Shown in pieces: positions 7,473-15,507 of a stretch of DNA of 64,000 nt (positions within the stretch are counted from its first letter, which is position 1; each line of letters opens with the position of its first letter). The DNA is from Streptomyces sp. Z26 (GTDB lineage Bacteria; Actinomycetota; Actinomycetes; Streptomycetales; Streptomycetaceae). The position numbers were made by a program, and so were the translations under genes. The notes under the pieces are model-generated. The model saw nothing but the letters and a program-made list of their open reading frames with translations. It made no database searches and was not told the DNA's origin. The stretch covers positions 4,016,501 through 4,080,500 of the forward strand of contig NZ_RCHV01000002.1 of NCBI RefSeq assembly GCF_003665095.1, given 5' to 3'.

Positions 7473-8000
7473 TTAAGCGGCGTGCCGCTGCTCGGCGGTC
7501 CAGCGGGCGTACTGCTGGCGGGTGTAGCCGCGCGGGTCGGCTTCCGCCGCGGCGTGGCCCGGCAGGGTGGGGTCGCTGTCGGTGTCCAGGAACATGAGGG
7601 CGGCGGCTTCGGCTTCCTCGTTCGTGGTGGTGCTCGGGTCGAGGAGCGCGATGCGGTCCGTGAGGGCGGCCCGGCGCAGGAAGTAGTCGTGCTCCAAGTC
7701 GTACGGGTCGTCGTCCAGCCAGGTGTTCAGCTCGATGCGCTCGATGGTGAGGTTGGGCGCGGTGGCGTACGCCGTTTCCGGGTCCGGCCAGCTCGGCTGG
7801 ACGGGAACCGTCGGCACGGCCTCCGGCGGACAGTTGGGGCAGGTGACGGGTTCGTCGGCGTACTGCGGGTGGTCGCAGCGGCGCAGCCGCCGTGACCCGC
7901 ATGCCGTGCGGGCGACACCCTGTTCGTCTACTCGTACGGCGTGGACGTGGCGTCCGCCCCGTACGACGACTCGGGCCATCGGGGGCAGGTCTTCGGGCAC
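7473..8000 (-). CDS. Uncharacterised AICE protein with Cys pairs
   Basis: 175 residues, family not recognised. It opens with a short beta-rich segment (ARVVVRGGRHVHAVRVDEQG), followed by cysteines in CGSRRLRRCDH and CPNCP that could bind zinc, then an acidic, helical C-terminal half ending RGYTRQQYARWTAEQRH. The GTG at 8000 is chosen because GAGGAG lies 7 bases before it; the ATG at 7979 has no such site. It follows the small membrane protein gene by 9 bp, so both are probably co-transcribed with tra. Confidence 0.7.
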   Translation of the reverse strand: MPEDLPPMARVVVRGGRHVHAVRVDEQGVARTACGSRRLRRCDHPQYADEPVTCPNCPPEAVPTVPVQPSWPDPETAYATAPNLTIERIELNTWLDDDPYDLEHDYFLRRAALTDRIALLDPSTTTNEEAEAAALMFLDTDSDPTLPGHAAAEADPRGYTRQQYARWTAEQRHAA

Positions 8001-8009
8001 GGGTGCTCC

Positions 8010-8492
8010 TCAGCGGTTGTGGATGGTGCCGTTGGCGCGGCCGAACATGCCGGTCGCGGTGATGTTCTGCGTGACCTGCGCGGGCCCCTGACCCGTGGCC
8101 CGTTGGCGTGCCGCCCACAGGAGGGCGGCGACGGCGAGGGTGCTGGTGGCGATGAGGGCGGCGGCGGACCAGAGGGCGTGGCTCATGGCGATCAGTCCCG
8201 GGGCGGCGTAGGAGAGTCCGATTCCGGCGGCGCCGACGCCCCCGCCGACCGTGGGCGCGAGGAGCGCGGTGGTCTTCGCCCATGCCGGGATTGGCTGCGC
8301 GGCGGGCGCGACCGGTCCCGGGCTGGAGGCGTGGTGGGTGTAGGCGAGGGTGCGGTGGCCGCCGGGGAGGGTGACCACCTCGACGCCGGGCGGGAGTTCG
8401 TGCACCGGCATCGACGGGTGCGCGACACCGGTCACGGGGGCGGGCGGTTGGCCGTTTCGGGTGAGGGTGGTGATCGTGTGCGGGGTGTCCAC
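8010..8492 (-). CDS. Small AICE membrane protein, probable spread (Spd) protein
   Basis: 160 residues from a GTG at 8492 with GGAGG six bases before it; the frame is open further upstream but that DNA is the repeat cluster. The N-terminal half is soluble and Pro-rich (HELPPGVEVVTLPGGHRTLAY). Two hydrophobic helices follow (LLAPTVGGGVGAAGIGLSYA, and SAAALIATSTLAVAALLWAA). A Gln/Asn-rich tail (GQGPAQVTQNITATGMFG) ends it. Small membrane proteins next to tra in Streptomyces elements are typically spread functions that move DNA between hyphal compartments; assignment here is by position and topology only. Confidence 0.65.
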   Translation of the reverse strand: MDTPHTITTLTRNGQPPAPVTGVAHPSMPVHELPPGVEVVTLPGGHRTLAYTHHASSPGPVAPAAQPIPAWAKTTALLAPTVGGGVGAAGIGLSYAAPGLIAMSHALWSAAALIATSTLAVAALLWAARQRATGQGPAQVTQNITATGMFGRANGTIHNR

Positions 8493-8530
8493 AAGGGGCC
8501 TCCGTGTGGGTGGGCGCGGGTCGCGTCGGC

Positions 8531-8661
8531 CTGTCACCCGGCCTGTCACGCGCCTGTCACCTGTCACCTGTCTGTCACCTGTTCTGTGCAGGTGACAGGC
8601 GGTTTCCGGGCCTTACAGGGCCCGTTGAGGGCCTGTACGGGGGCTGGGTGACAGGTGACAG
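8531..8661. repeat. CTGTCAC repeat cluster, candidate clt transfer locus
   Basis: Five CTGTCAC copies (8531, 8543, 8554, 8561, 8572) are followed by three GTGACAG copies (8592, 8648, 8655). The centre forms a perfect 10-bp inverted repeat, CTGTCACCTG (8572-8581) and CAGGTGACAG (8589-8598). The cluster ends 14 bp from the tra stop codon. In Streptomyces plasmids the cis-acting locus of transfer, bound by the winged-helix end of TraB, is a set of short repeats beside tra. This is the best candidate clt of the element. Confidence 0.7.
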
Positions 8662-8674
8662 ACAGGTGCGGGGG

Positions 8675-10963
8675 TCAGTCCTTGCCGGGCTGGGTGTCGG
8701 CGTGCTGGCGGTGGACGTAGCGGGCCTTGCTGCCTTCTCCGACGCGTACGATCTCGCCGTTCTCGGCCCACTCCTTCAGCCACCGTTGGATGACCGGGCG
8801 GCGGGTGCCGTAGTCGTTCTTCAGGTCTCGTTCCATGGCGGAGGCTCCGGTCCCGGCGGGTCCGGCGGCGAGGATCAGCAGCAGTGCGGCTTTGCGGGCG
8901 TCGCCCTGTTCCGGGCCGTCGTCGTCGGTCTGCCGGTGGTGGAAGGAGAGCGACAGCCCGCCGTCCTGTGCGTCGGGGCCGGGTTCGTGGGTGGTGCCGT
9001 AGGTGGCGTCGATCTCGCGCATGAACCGGGCGGCCAGCACGTCGATGTCCGGTCCGTCGTCCTGGTTGCGGTAGGACAGGTTCAACCCGTCCCCGCCCCC
9101 GGCGTCCGGTGTGCTCTCCGTGCCGGGGTTCGCGGGCCCGGCCGGGGTGGGTGGGGTGCTGGCGGTCCCGGTGGGGGCGTCGTGGTTCCAGAGCCATCCG
9201 GCGCGTTCCGGGGTCCAGCGCTGGGCGTAGTCCTCTCCGGCCGCCTGGGCGGAGGGAGCGTCGAGGTGGGGGCGGCGGTCGTTGGTGGCGAGCGCGACTT
9301 CGCGGGCCATGCTTGGTGAGGTCTTCCAGCCCTTGAACGGGGTGGGGGCGAACCCGTCGGCGCCCGCGGCGCCGATCACGCCGGAGCCCTTGGCCTTGAG
9401 CTGGGAGGCGTCCACCCGGACGCGCTTGAACAGCTTGGCGGCGTTGTCTCCGGCGGACTCGCCGGAGGTGAGCGCGACTCCGACGGGCGAGAACTTGCGG
9501 ACCTCGGTGTTGCCCAGCGCGGAGACGTTGCCGTCCACGGCGGTGAGCACGAGGCGTTCACCCATGGCGCGGGTGGTGCGCATGACCTGCTTGACGAGCT
9601 TCTGGACCTCCTTCATGACCGGGTCGCGGAAGCTGGGGGCGGACAGCAGTTCCGCGCCCTCGTCCACGACGACCTGGATCTGGGGCAGGGCCGGGGAGAC
9701 GGGCAGCAGGGTGGTGTCCTCGGCGTCCATGAGGTCCTGGTAGGCGTGCTGCCGGGCCTCGTTGATCGCGACCAGCGCGCGGAGCATCCGCAGCGCCTCG
9801 GGCGGGGTGGAGGCGACCCAGTCCACGCCCGGCCGGGTCTCGGCCGACGGGACGGGCTGTCCCGGGGCGGGGCGCAGGTGGCCTTGGGCTTCGAGGTAGG
9901 GCCGTACCCAGGGTCGCGCGCTCGCCCCGTTCTTGAAGTCGATGACCCAGGTGACGACGTCGGTGCAGCGGGCGAACCCGCCGATGACGACGTCCACGAA
10001 GGTGGACTTGCCCGACCCGGGCGGGCCGAGGACCAGGGCGCAGGCTTCGCGGAGGTAGACGCGGACCGGGTCGGAGTTGGGCAGCAGTCCCCAGGGGATG
10101 CCGGTGAGGATGGAGAGCGGGCTGTGGTCGGTGGGGTAGGGGTATTCGCGGTCGATGACGTTCTGGGTGGGGATGTCGAGGACGACGCGGCCCTGCCGGT
10201 CGCCCTCTTCGACGTGGATGGCGCAGCCGAGGGGGAGGCCGGCGTCCCCGGCGAGGCCCTTGGCCTGCCGTTGGACCTGGTCCCAGGTCGCGCCGCCGCC
10301 GGGCAGCTCGGCCGCGAGGGAGTACCCGGCGCCCGTGGACCACTGCTCTACCGCGAAGATCCGCACCTGTACGTGGCACACCCGCGCGATGCGCTCCTCC
10401 CACTCGCGGGCGATCGCGGCCCGGTCGGCGTTCATCTCCTTCGCCAGCTCGCGTGCCTCGTGCGACAGCCGTTCCTCCTCGGTCACTTCCTCGTGGGCGG
10501 CGGCGTGGGAGGCCATGGTGCCGATCCCGACTCCGAGGGCGGCCAGCGTCCCGGCGGCGGTCCACTGGAGAGGGCCGGTGGTGATGGCCCAGGTGGTCCA
10601 GCCCCCGGCCAGCAGCCAGGAAGCCGAACGCGTCGCCAGGGAACGGCCGGTCAGCTTCCGGCGGATGCTGTGCCCGATGCCGTGGCCGAGCGCCCCGGCC
10701 GCGCCGATGGCCAGCGGCCAGCCCGAGGGCATGTGCGTCGCGGCACCGAGTAGGGCGACCGCCCCGGCGCCCGTCGTCGCGGACAGCGCCCCGGTGAACG
10801 GACCGTGCGGGACGGACCAGTCCAACGGGACCCCGCCCAGCGACGACTCCCGCCCCTTCGACGCCTTGGAGCTGCTGGGGATCTTGCTCGGCTTGGAGGG
10901 GGCCTGCTCGGTCGGGGGCGGGCCGTGCGTGTGGGAGAGGTTGAGGCCGTGGTCAGCCTTCAT
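8675..10963 (-). CDS. tra: FtsK/SpoIIIE-like DNA translocase Tra (TraB type)
   Basis: 762-residue hexameric translocase that moves double-stranded element DNA into the recipient. The N-terminal region (about residues 50-170) has hydrophobic segments that anchor it in the membrane. The motor has Walker A in LVLGPPGSGKSTFVDVV (about 335) and Walker B in IQVVVDEGAELLSA (about 455). The last 70 residues form a winged helix (ATGASAMERDLKNDYG ... WLKEWAENGEIVRVG) equivalent to the FtsK gamma domain that reads clt repeats. The ATG at 10963 has GGAGGA upstream. A short motif, GLNLS/GLSLS, occurs near the N-terminus and twice in the linker before the winged helix. Confidence 0.93.
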   Translation of the reverse strand: MKADHGLNLSHTHGPPPTEQAPSKPSKIPSSSKASKGRESSLGGVPLDWSVPHGPFTGALSATTGAGAVALLGAATHMPSGWPLAIGAAGALGHGIGHSIRRKLTGRSLATRSASWLLAGGWTTWAITTGPLQWTAAGTLAALGVGIGTMASHAAAHEEVTEEERLSHEARELAKEMNADRAAIAREWEERIARVCHVQVRIFAVEQWSTGAGYSLAAELPGGGATWDQVQRQAKGLAGDAGLPLGCAIHVEEGDRQGRVVLDIPTQNVIDREYPYPTDHSPLSILTGIPWGLLPNSDPVRVYLREACALVLGPPGSGKSTFVDVVIGGFARCTDVVTWVIDFKNGASARPWVRPYLEAQGHLRPAPGQPVPSAETRPGVDWVASTPPEALRMLRALVAINEARQHAYQDLMDAEDTTLLPVSPALPQIQVVVDEGAELLSAPSFRDPVMKEVQKLVKQVMRTTRAMGERLVLTAVDGNVSALGNTEVRKFSPVGVALTSGESAGDNAAKLFKRVRVDASQLKAKGSGVIGAAGADGFAPTPFKGWKTSPSMAREVALATNDRRPHLDAPSAQAAGEDYAQRWTPERAGWLWNHDAPTGTASTPPTPAGPANPGTESTPDAGGGDGLNLSYRNQDDGPDIDVLAARFMREIDATYGTTHEPGPDAQDGGLSLSFHHRQTDDDGPEQGDARKAALLLILAAGPAGTGASAMERDLKNDYGTRRPVIQRWLKEWAENGEIVRVGEGSKARYVHRQHADTQPGKD

Positions 10964-10989
10964 GCGTCCTCCGATTCGTGGGTGGGTTC

Positions 10990-11034
10990 GTGCGTGAGGG
11001 CGGGCCCGCACGGTGCGGGCCCGCCCTCACGCAC
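10990..11034 (-). terminator. 45-bp hairpin upstream of tra
   Basis: 22-bp perfectly paired arms (10990-11011 and 11013-11034) with one central base; the core is GGGCGGGCCCGCAC. It is one of the longest perfect stems in the window. It lies between the 528-aa gene and tra, so it probably ends the upstream transcript or limits read-through into tra. Confidence 0.75.
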
Positions 11035-11055
11035 ACGGTGCGGGGTGTGTCGTGG

Positions 11056-12642
11056 TCAGTCCTGGTTGTTGACCGTGTCCCACATGCCCTCGCCCTGGCG
11101 CGGCTCCTCGTGCCGCTTGATGTCCTGCTCGTGGACCTGCTGGGCGACCTGTGCGACCTCCTCGGCCGCCTCTGCGGCTCGGCGCAGGAACCGGTAGACG
11201 TCCTCCAGTCCCTCGCCGACCTCCTTCTCCAGCGGGAACTCCTCGTCGGACTTCTCCGCGAGGATCTTGAAGGTGTTGGAGATCGAGGTCAGCGCGGCGG
11301 GCATCCCCACCAGGGTGTTGATGACGTGCATCGCGCCGTCGGGGGCGTACGCGCTCGCGGCGCTCTCCATCTCCGACGCGGACGCGTCGAAGAGGAACCC
11401 GGGTGTGCTCTCGGACATGGCGACTCCCCAAAGGTGTGTGTGGTGGTTGCGCGGTGCCCGCGGCACCCGCGACAGCAGCAGCCGTTCCTCCTCTTCCTGC
11501 TCCTCGGCTGCCGCGAGGGCGTCGAGGTCGCGCTGTTCCCGGGCGTCCCGGGCCGCGCCGATCAGTCGCCGGAACAGGCGACGGCCCAGGTACATCAACC
11601 CCGGCCACCCCAACCGGCGGCCCAACGGCGTGGACAGCATCCCCAGCAGCCCCACCGGGGCCGCGATACCCGCGGCCAGGGCGCAGCGCCCCCAGAACCG
11701 CAGCCGGGAGTGGCCCATCGCCTTACGCGCCAACGCCCGCCGCCGCGCTTCCCGTACGCGACCGGCGCGGGCGAGGGACTGCCGATCGCGCAGCGCACGC
11801 GCCTTCGACCGCCAACCACCCCTGCCCGCAGCCGCGTCCAAGCCCTTGCGGGCGGCTCGGCGGCCGTCCGCGAGCGCACGGCGCGCGGCGGCGTCCGCCC
11901 GGCGCTGCGCTCCCCTGCTCGGCGCTCCGTCGCGCCGTGCGCGGCGGGCGTCACGGACCGCACCCAGCGGCCCCCCACCCCCACCCTCACGGCCGCGGGA
12001 GGACGGGCCGTTGCCCGTACGGGACTTCACGGGCGAGGCACCCGAACGCACCCCACCCGGGCCCGCACCCGGACGCGATCCGCCCGGGGCCGCGCCCGAA
12101 CGGCCCCCGCCGGGACGGCGGTCCTTCCCGCCAGGAGCGGTACCGCCGTGGCCCGTACCGGGGTTGCGGGGACCGGTCGTACGACTGCCGGAAGGCTGCC
12201 TCGGCACCGCAGCACCACCACCGGGAGTCTTCTTCGCTCCCCGCCGACCGCCGCCGCTTCCGGAGGAGCCGACACTGCCGGGCGATCCGGTGCGGCGGCC
12301 CCCGCCGCCCGTACCGCCGCTGTGCCGCGCCGGGCTCCGCCGGAGGGCCGAGGGGTTACGGCGGCGCTGGCGGTTGCGTACGCGGGAGGCGACCGCGCCG
12401 GTCACCACCGCGCCGCCCGCGGTCGCGGCAGCCGCGAGTGGGCCGACCGTCAACACGGCCGCCGACAGCGCCCCGACCATCGAGTTGCCCGTCGTCACGG
12501 CCAGCGGCACGGCGGGCAACCCGCCACGGGTCTGCCGCACCCCACCACCCCGCGCGCCGGAAGCGGCCGGAGAGGGAGAAGGGGACGGTGTGGTGGATGG
12601 AGGGTGGCCCGAACTGGTCGAGGTCACCAGCGTTTCCGTCAT
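11056..12642 (-). CDS. Large Gly/Arg-rich AICE membrane protein with a C-terminal soluble domain
   Basis: 528 residues, not recognised. The N-terminus is Ser/Pro-rich with a hydrophobic segment (MVGALSAAVLTVGPLAAAATAGG). Residues about 90-300 are low-complexity Gly/Arg/Pro and strongly basic. A second hydrophobic segment (CALAAGIAAPVGLLGML) follows, then an acidic coiled coil. The last 120 residues (from MSESTPGFLFDASASE) form a helical acidic domain with its own ATG at 11418 and GGGGAG five bases before it, so a separate 120-aa product is possible. The ATG at 12642 has AAGGAGAG. The basic middle could bind DNA or cell wall; by position it may belong to the transfer apparatus. Confidence 0.7.
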   Translation of the reverse strand: MTETLVTSTSSGHPPSTTPSPSPSPAASGARGGGVRQTRGGLPAVPLAVTTGNSMVGALSAAVLTVGPLAAAATAGGAVVTGAVASRVRNRQRRRNPSALRRSPARHSGGTGGGGRRTGSPGSVGSSGSGGGRRGAKKTPGGGAAVPRQPSGSRTTGPRNPGTGHGGTAPGGKDRRPGGGRSGAAPGGSRPGAGPGGVRSGASPVKSRTGNGPSSRGREGGGGGPLGAVRDARRARRDGAPSRGAQRRADAAARRALADGRRAARKGLDAAAGRGGWRSKARALRDRQSLARAGRVREARRRALARKAMGHSRLRFWGRCALAAGIAAPVGLLGMLSTPLGRRLGWPGLMYLGRRLFRRLIGAARDAREQRDLDALAAAEEQEEEERLLLSRVPRAPRNHHTHLWGVAMSESTPGFLFDASASEMESAASAYAPDGAMHVINTLVGMPAALTSISNTFKILAEKSDEEFPLEKEVGEGLEDVYRFLRRAAEAAEEVAQVAQQVHEQDIKRHEEPRQGEGMWDTVNNQD

Positions 12643-12659
12643 GATGGAAGCTCTCCTTA

Positions 12660-12679
12660 CGCCCCCGCGTGCGGGGGCG
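12660..12679 (-). terminator. GC hairpin after the 84-aa gene
   Basis: 9-bp perfect stem CGCCCCCGC (12660-12668) and GCGGGGGCG (12671-12679) with a 2-base loop, just upstream of the ribosome-binding site of the 528-aa gene. Confidence 0.5.
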
Positions 12680-12745
12680 GTTGAAGGGGCAACCCGGCGC
12701 GGCCCGCAACAGCTGGCAGGCGGGAGGGGGCCGCGCCGGGGCTGG

Positions 12746-13000
12746 TCACAGCCCGTCGCACTCCAGCGCGTTGGGCTCCAGGGCGAAGAAGAGGACGTTG
12801 CCCCCGGACAGGTGCGGGTTGTTGTGCACGAACTGCTCCAACAGCCAGGTGTAGGCGTCCCAGCGGGTCCAGCCCGGCTGCGGCGTCATCCCGCCGTTCC
12901 AGGTCCCCATCGCCATGCCACCCGGGCACGGCTTCTGCAGGGTCAGCACGAAGTGGTGCGAGTACGGCCCGCCGTAGCCGTCGATGGTGTCGTTGATCAT
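12746..13000 (-). CDS. Small AICE protein, unknown
   Basis: 84 residues, rich in Gly, Trp, Tyr and His (GGPYSHHFVLTLQKPCPGG, TWNGGMTPQPGWTRWDAYTWL), ending in an acidic segment. There are no membrane segments. The composition differs from its neighbours and looks like a small globular soluble protein. The ATG at 13000 is preceded by AAGGGA. The family is not recognised; it lies in the transfer gene run, 22 bp after the zinc-binding RRQRL protein gene. Confidence 0.65.
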   Translation of the reverse strand: MINDTIDGYGGPYSHHFVLTLQKPCPGGMAMGTWNGGMTPQPGWTRWDAYTWLLEQFVHNNPHLSGGNVLFFALEPNALECDGL

Positions 13001-13022
13001 CCGGTGTTTCCCTTCTATGGGT

Positions 13023-13403
13023 TCAGGCCGCGAGTGCGACCGGGGTGTCGTGGCAGGTGGGGCACATGCCGAGGGAGGTCGGGAGGCAGTACCCGCGGTC
13101 GATTCCGCATGCGGGGCAGGTCCGCCGTACGGTCATCGCCGCTTCCAGCGCCCGCCAGCGGGCGAGGGTCATCGGCCGTACGGGCTTCGCGCGGTCGATC
13201 CGGTAGAGGTAGGCGACCAGCGGCGGACGCCCCGCCCGGCGCGGCCGTACGAGCTGCGCGACCGGTTCCTGCCCACCGGGCCGAAGTCCCCGCGCACGCA
13301 ACTGCCGCCGTGTCGCCAGCCCGTCCGGGGCGCACCTCCACGGGTAGGTGGGGATGCCGTACTCCTCGCCCGTGGGGTCGTAGGAGACGCTGCCCGGGGG
13401 CAT
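13023..13403 (-). CDS. RRQRL motif zinc-binding AICE protein
   Basis: 126 residues. It has the conserved block TRRQLRARGLRPGGQEPVAQ in the N-terminal half and two zinc-type Cys pairs at the C-terminus (TCPACG, MCPTCH). This combination is a recurrent small protein family of Streptomyces integrative elements; its function is unknown. The ATG at 13403 overlaps the TGA of the SpdB gene (ATGA), so it is translationally coupled and probably needed in proportion to SpdB. Confidence 0.8.
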   Translation of the reverse strand: MPPGSVSYDPTGEEYGIPTYPWRCAPDGLATRRQLRARGLRPGGQEPVAQLVRPRRAGRPPLVAYLYRIDRAKPVRPMTLARWRALEAAMTVRRTCPACGIDRGYCLPTSLGMCPTCHDTPVALAA

Positions 13404-15019
13404 CAGACGGCCACGCTGTCGACCGTGCGCGCGGCGGCGCGCGGCGGGTGCGCGGTGAGCTGCGCGGCGCGCGCGGCACGGAAGTCCCGCAGCCAGTTCC
13501 GCGCGTTGCCGGCGTTCACCCCGTACTGGTCGGCCAGCTCGGCCGCGGACGGCTCGTCCTGCCCGCCGCTGGCGTCCAGGCGCTCCCGGTAGTGGTCCCA
13601 TCCGGCCTGTTTGGCGTCCGACTGGAACAGCCGCCCACCGCCGACCAAGACGTGCGAGTCGTGGTCGGGGGCATGCTGGGCGAGGTCACCCAACAGACGG
13701 CCGTGCACGAGCGCGGCTTCCTCTGTGCGGGCGGTGAGCTGCGACAACGCCGCCTCCGCCTGCTCGGCCTGCTCCCGCGCCCGCGTGCTGCGGCCCTCCC
13801 ACTCCTCCACCAGGGTCCGGAGCTGCCCGGCACGGGTCTGGAGGGCTTCGACGTCCTCCCGCGCCCGGCGTTGGGTGTCGGTCTCGGCCTGCCGCGCGGC
13901 CTTCTCCTCGTTCCGCGCGTCCGTCGCGCGCTGCCGCGCGGCGTCCGCGCTCTCCCGCGCGGCTACCTTCTCCTCCCGCAGGGTCTTCAACTTGGCGTGC
14001 GCGGCGTCGGTCTCCTCCGTCGCGCGGTGCCGCGCGGCTTCGGCCTCCTGCCGCGCGCTCTCCGCGCGCTGCCGCGCGGCCTCTGCTTCTTCCGCGCGGG
14101 AAACCGCGGCGGCGGTGTGGGCGGCGTCGGTGACCGACAGGTCCTCGACCATCGCCAGCACGGCCGTGGTGTCGGCGTAGTCCAGCAGCGCCACCTCGTC
14201 CGCACGCACCAAAGCGGCGAGCCGCCGCGCGAGCGCGAGGGACTGGGCGGGGTCGGTCGCCACGTCCGCACGGTCCAGCGCGGTCTGCGCCCGACGTCGC
14301 AGCTTGCGTACCCGTCGGGACCGGGCCCCGGTTTCTAGGGCGAGGCGCAGGCGGTAGACCCTGAGTGCGGCGCGCTGCACCATCGCCGCCCGCGCCAGCG
14401 CCGTGGACGACGTACGGGTATCCAGCCCCAACAGGGCGAAGAGACCCGACCAGGCGTGCTGCCACACCAGCACCGCCAGCCGCACCGGCCCCGGACGCCC
14501 ACCCGGTTCCTCCTGAACTTCGCCGACGCCACCGCCGAGCTTGCTGCGCAGCTGGAGTTCGATGAGCCAGGTGGCCAGCGCGGGAACCGCGGCGAGCACC
14601 GGGCGTGCCCACCAGTTGGGTGCGTGGACTGCGTTCATCGCGCCGGAGAAGGCGACCAGCGTCCACGCGGTGCGGTGCATCAGCCGGAGCTCCGGCGTCC
14701 ACCCGACCTCCGGGTCGGCCGCCCGGTAGAGCATGACCAGCAGCACGATCTCCGCGGCGTCGAACACCCCAATGAACGCCGCTGCCAGCCCGGGGTGGAG
14801 CCCGGCGGTGCCGGTGGCGAACCCCCACAACCCATGCACCGAGACCGCGACGCCGCCCAACGCGACCACGGCCTGCGCGCCGATCCCCGACAGCCACGAC
14901 CTGCGCAACCGCGCCACGGCCAGCGCCATGAAGACCAGCGAGGGCAGCACGACCGCGACCGCAGCCGCCAGGGGCAGCCACTCGGGCCCGCCCTCCAGAA
15001 CCTCCAGGTAGTCGCTCAT
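13403..15019 (-). CDS. SpdB-like spread protein (DUF2637 membrane domain plus coiled coil)
   Basis: 538 residues. The first 170 carry four hydrophobic helices (LAAAVAVVLPSLVFMALAVA, AQAVVALGGVAVSVHGLW, AAFIGVFDAAEIVLLVMLY, PVLAAVPALATWLIEL), the DUF2637 pattern of SpdB proteins. Residues about 300-450 are a long Ala/Glu/Arg coiled coil made of near-repeats such as EAARQRAESARQEAEAARH. The last 80 residues include a helix-turn-helix-like segment (SAAELADQYGVNAGNARNWL). SpdB proteins help spread transferred DNA through septate mycelium and interact with Tra. The ATG at 15019 overlaps the previous stop. Confidence 0.85.
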   Translation of the reverse strand: MSDYLEVLEGGPEWLPLAAAVAVVLPSLVFMALAVARLRRSWLSGIGAQAVVALGGVAVSVHGLWGFATGTAGLHPGLAAAFIGVFDAAEIVLLVMLYRAADPEVGWTPELRLMHRTAWTLVAFSGAMNAVHAPNWWARPVLAAVPALATWLIELQLRSKLGGGVGEVQEEPGGRPGPVRLAVLVWQHAWSGLFALLGLDTRTSSTALARAAMVQRAALRVYRLRLALETGARSRRVRKLRRRAQTALDRADVATDPAQSLALARRLAALVRADEVALLDYADTTAVLAMVEDLSVTDAAHTAAAVSRAEEAEAARQRAESARQEAEAARHRATEETDAAHAKLKTLREEKVAARESADAARQRATDARNEEKAARQAETDTQRRAREDVEALQTRAGQLRTLVEEWEGRSTRAREQAEQAEAALSQLTARTEEAALVHGRLLGDLAQHAPDHDSHVLVGGGRLFQSDAKQAGWDHYRERLDASGGQDEPSAAELADQYGVNAGNARNWLRDFRAARAAQLTAHPPRAAARTVDSVAV

Positions 15020-15507
15020 GCCGCCACCACCCCCGGGGCGGGCTCGTACTGCAGCGGCGTGACCCGCCACGGCGACTCCGCCAGCGGCTCAGGCGTGGGA
15101 CGGGTGACCCACCCGCCGGGCGCCGCGCCATGGCGTTCGGCCTCCGCCTGCGCGTCCTCGTGGCTGGCGTGGACGCTGTGCAGCTGCTCGAACCGGGTCA
15201 GCACGAACACCAGCCCATGGGCGGAAGAGGCCGCGCTGGCTTCCTCGGCCGCCTTCACCTCGGCGACCAGCTCGGCCACCTCCTCGCGCAGCGACTTGAT
15301 GGCCGCGTTGGCGATGTCCAGCTCGAACAGGGCCGTGTTCCGGCCGCGCTCGGCCTGGTCCACCTCAGCCCGCAACCGCAGATGGTCGGCCACCTCACGG
15401 TCCCGCGAGCTCTGGGCATCGGCCGACGCCTGCTCCAGCCGGGCGCGCAGACGCTCCACCTCGGCCGCCGTGCCCGCCAGACGGCGGGCGGTGACGATAC
15501 GGATCAT
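15016..15507 (-). CDS. Coiled-coil AICE protein
   Basis: 163 residues from the ATG at 15507, which overlaps the TGA of the upstream gene. Residues about 10-105 are a heptad-rich coiled coil (AGTAAEVERLRARLEQASAD, LREEVAELVAEVKAAEEAS); the C-terminal third (VLTRFEQLHSVHASHEDAQAE, GGWVTRPTPEPLAESPWRVT) is globular. The family is not recognised. Coupling by stop/start overlap to SpdB suggests the two coiled-coil proteins act together at the membrane. Confidence 0.75.
   Translation of the reverse strand: MIRIVTARRLAGTAAEVERLRARLEQASADAQSSRDREVADHLRLRAEVDQAERGRNTALFELDIANAAIKSLREEVAELVAEVKAAEEASAASSAHGLVFVLTRFEQLHSVHASHEDAQAEAERHGAAPGGWVTRPTPEPLAESPWRVTPLQYEPAPGVVAA

Noticed and set aside
11267..14338. 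1023-aa plus-strand frame across the AICE transfer genes
   Set aside because: Shadow of the leftward genes, with low-complexity Arg/Pro composition and no ribosome-binding site.
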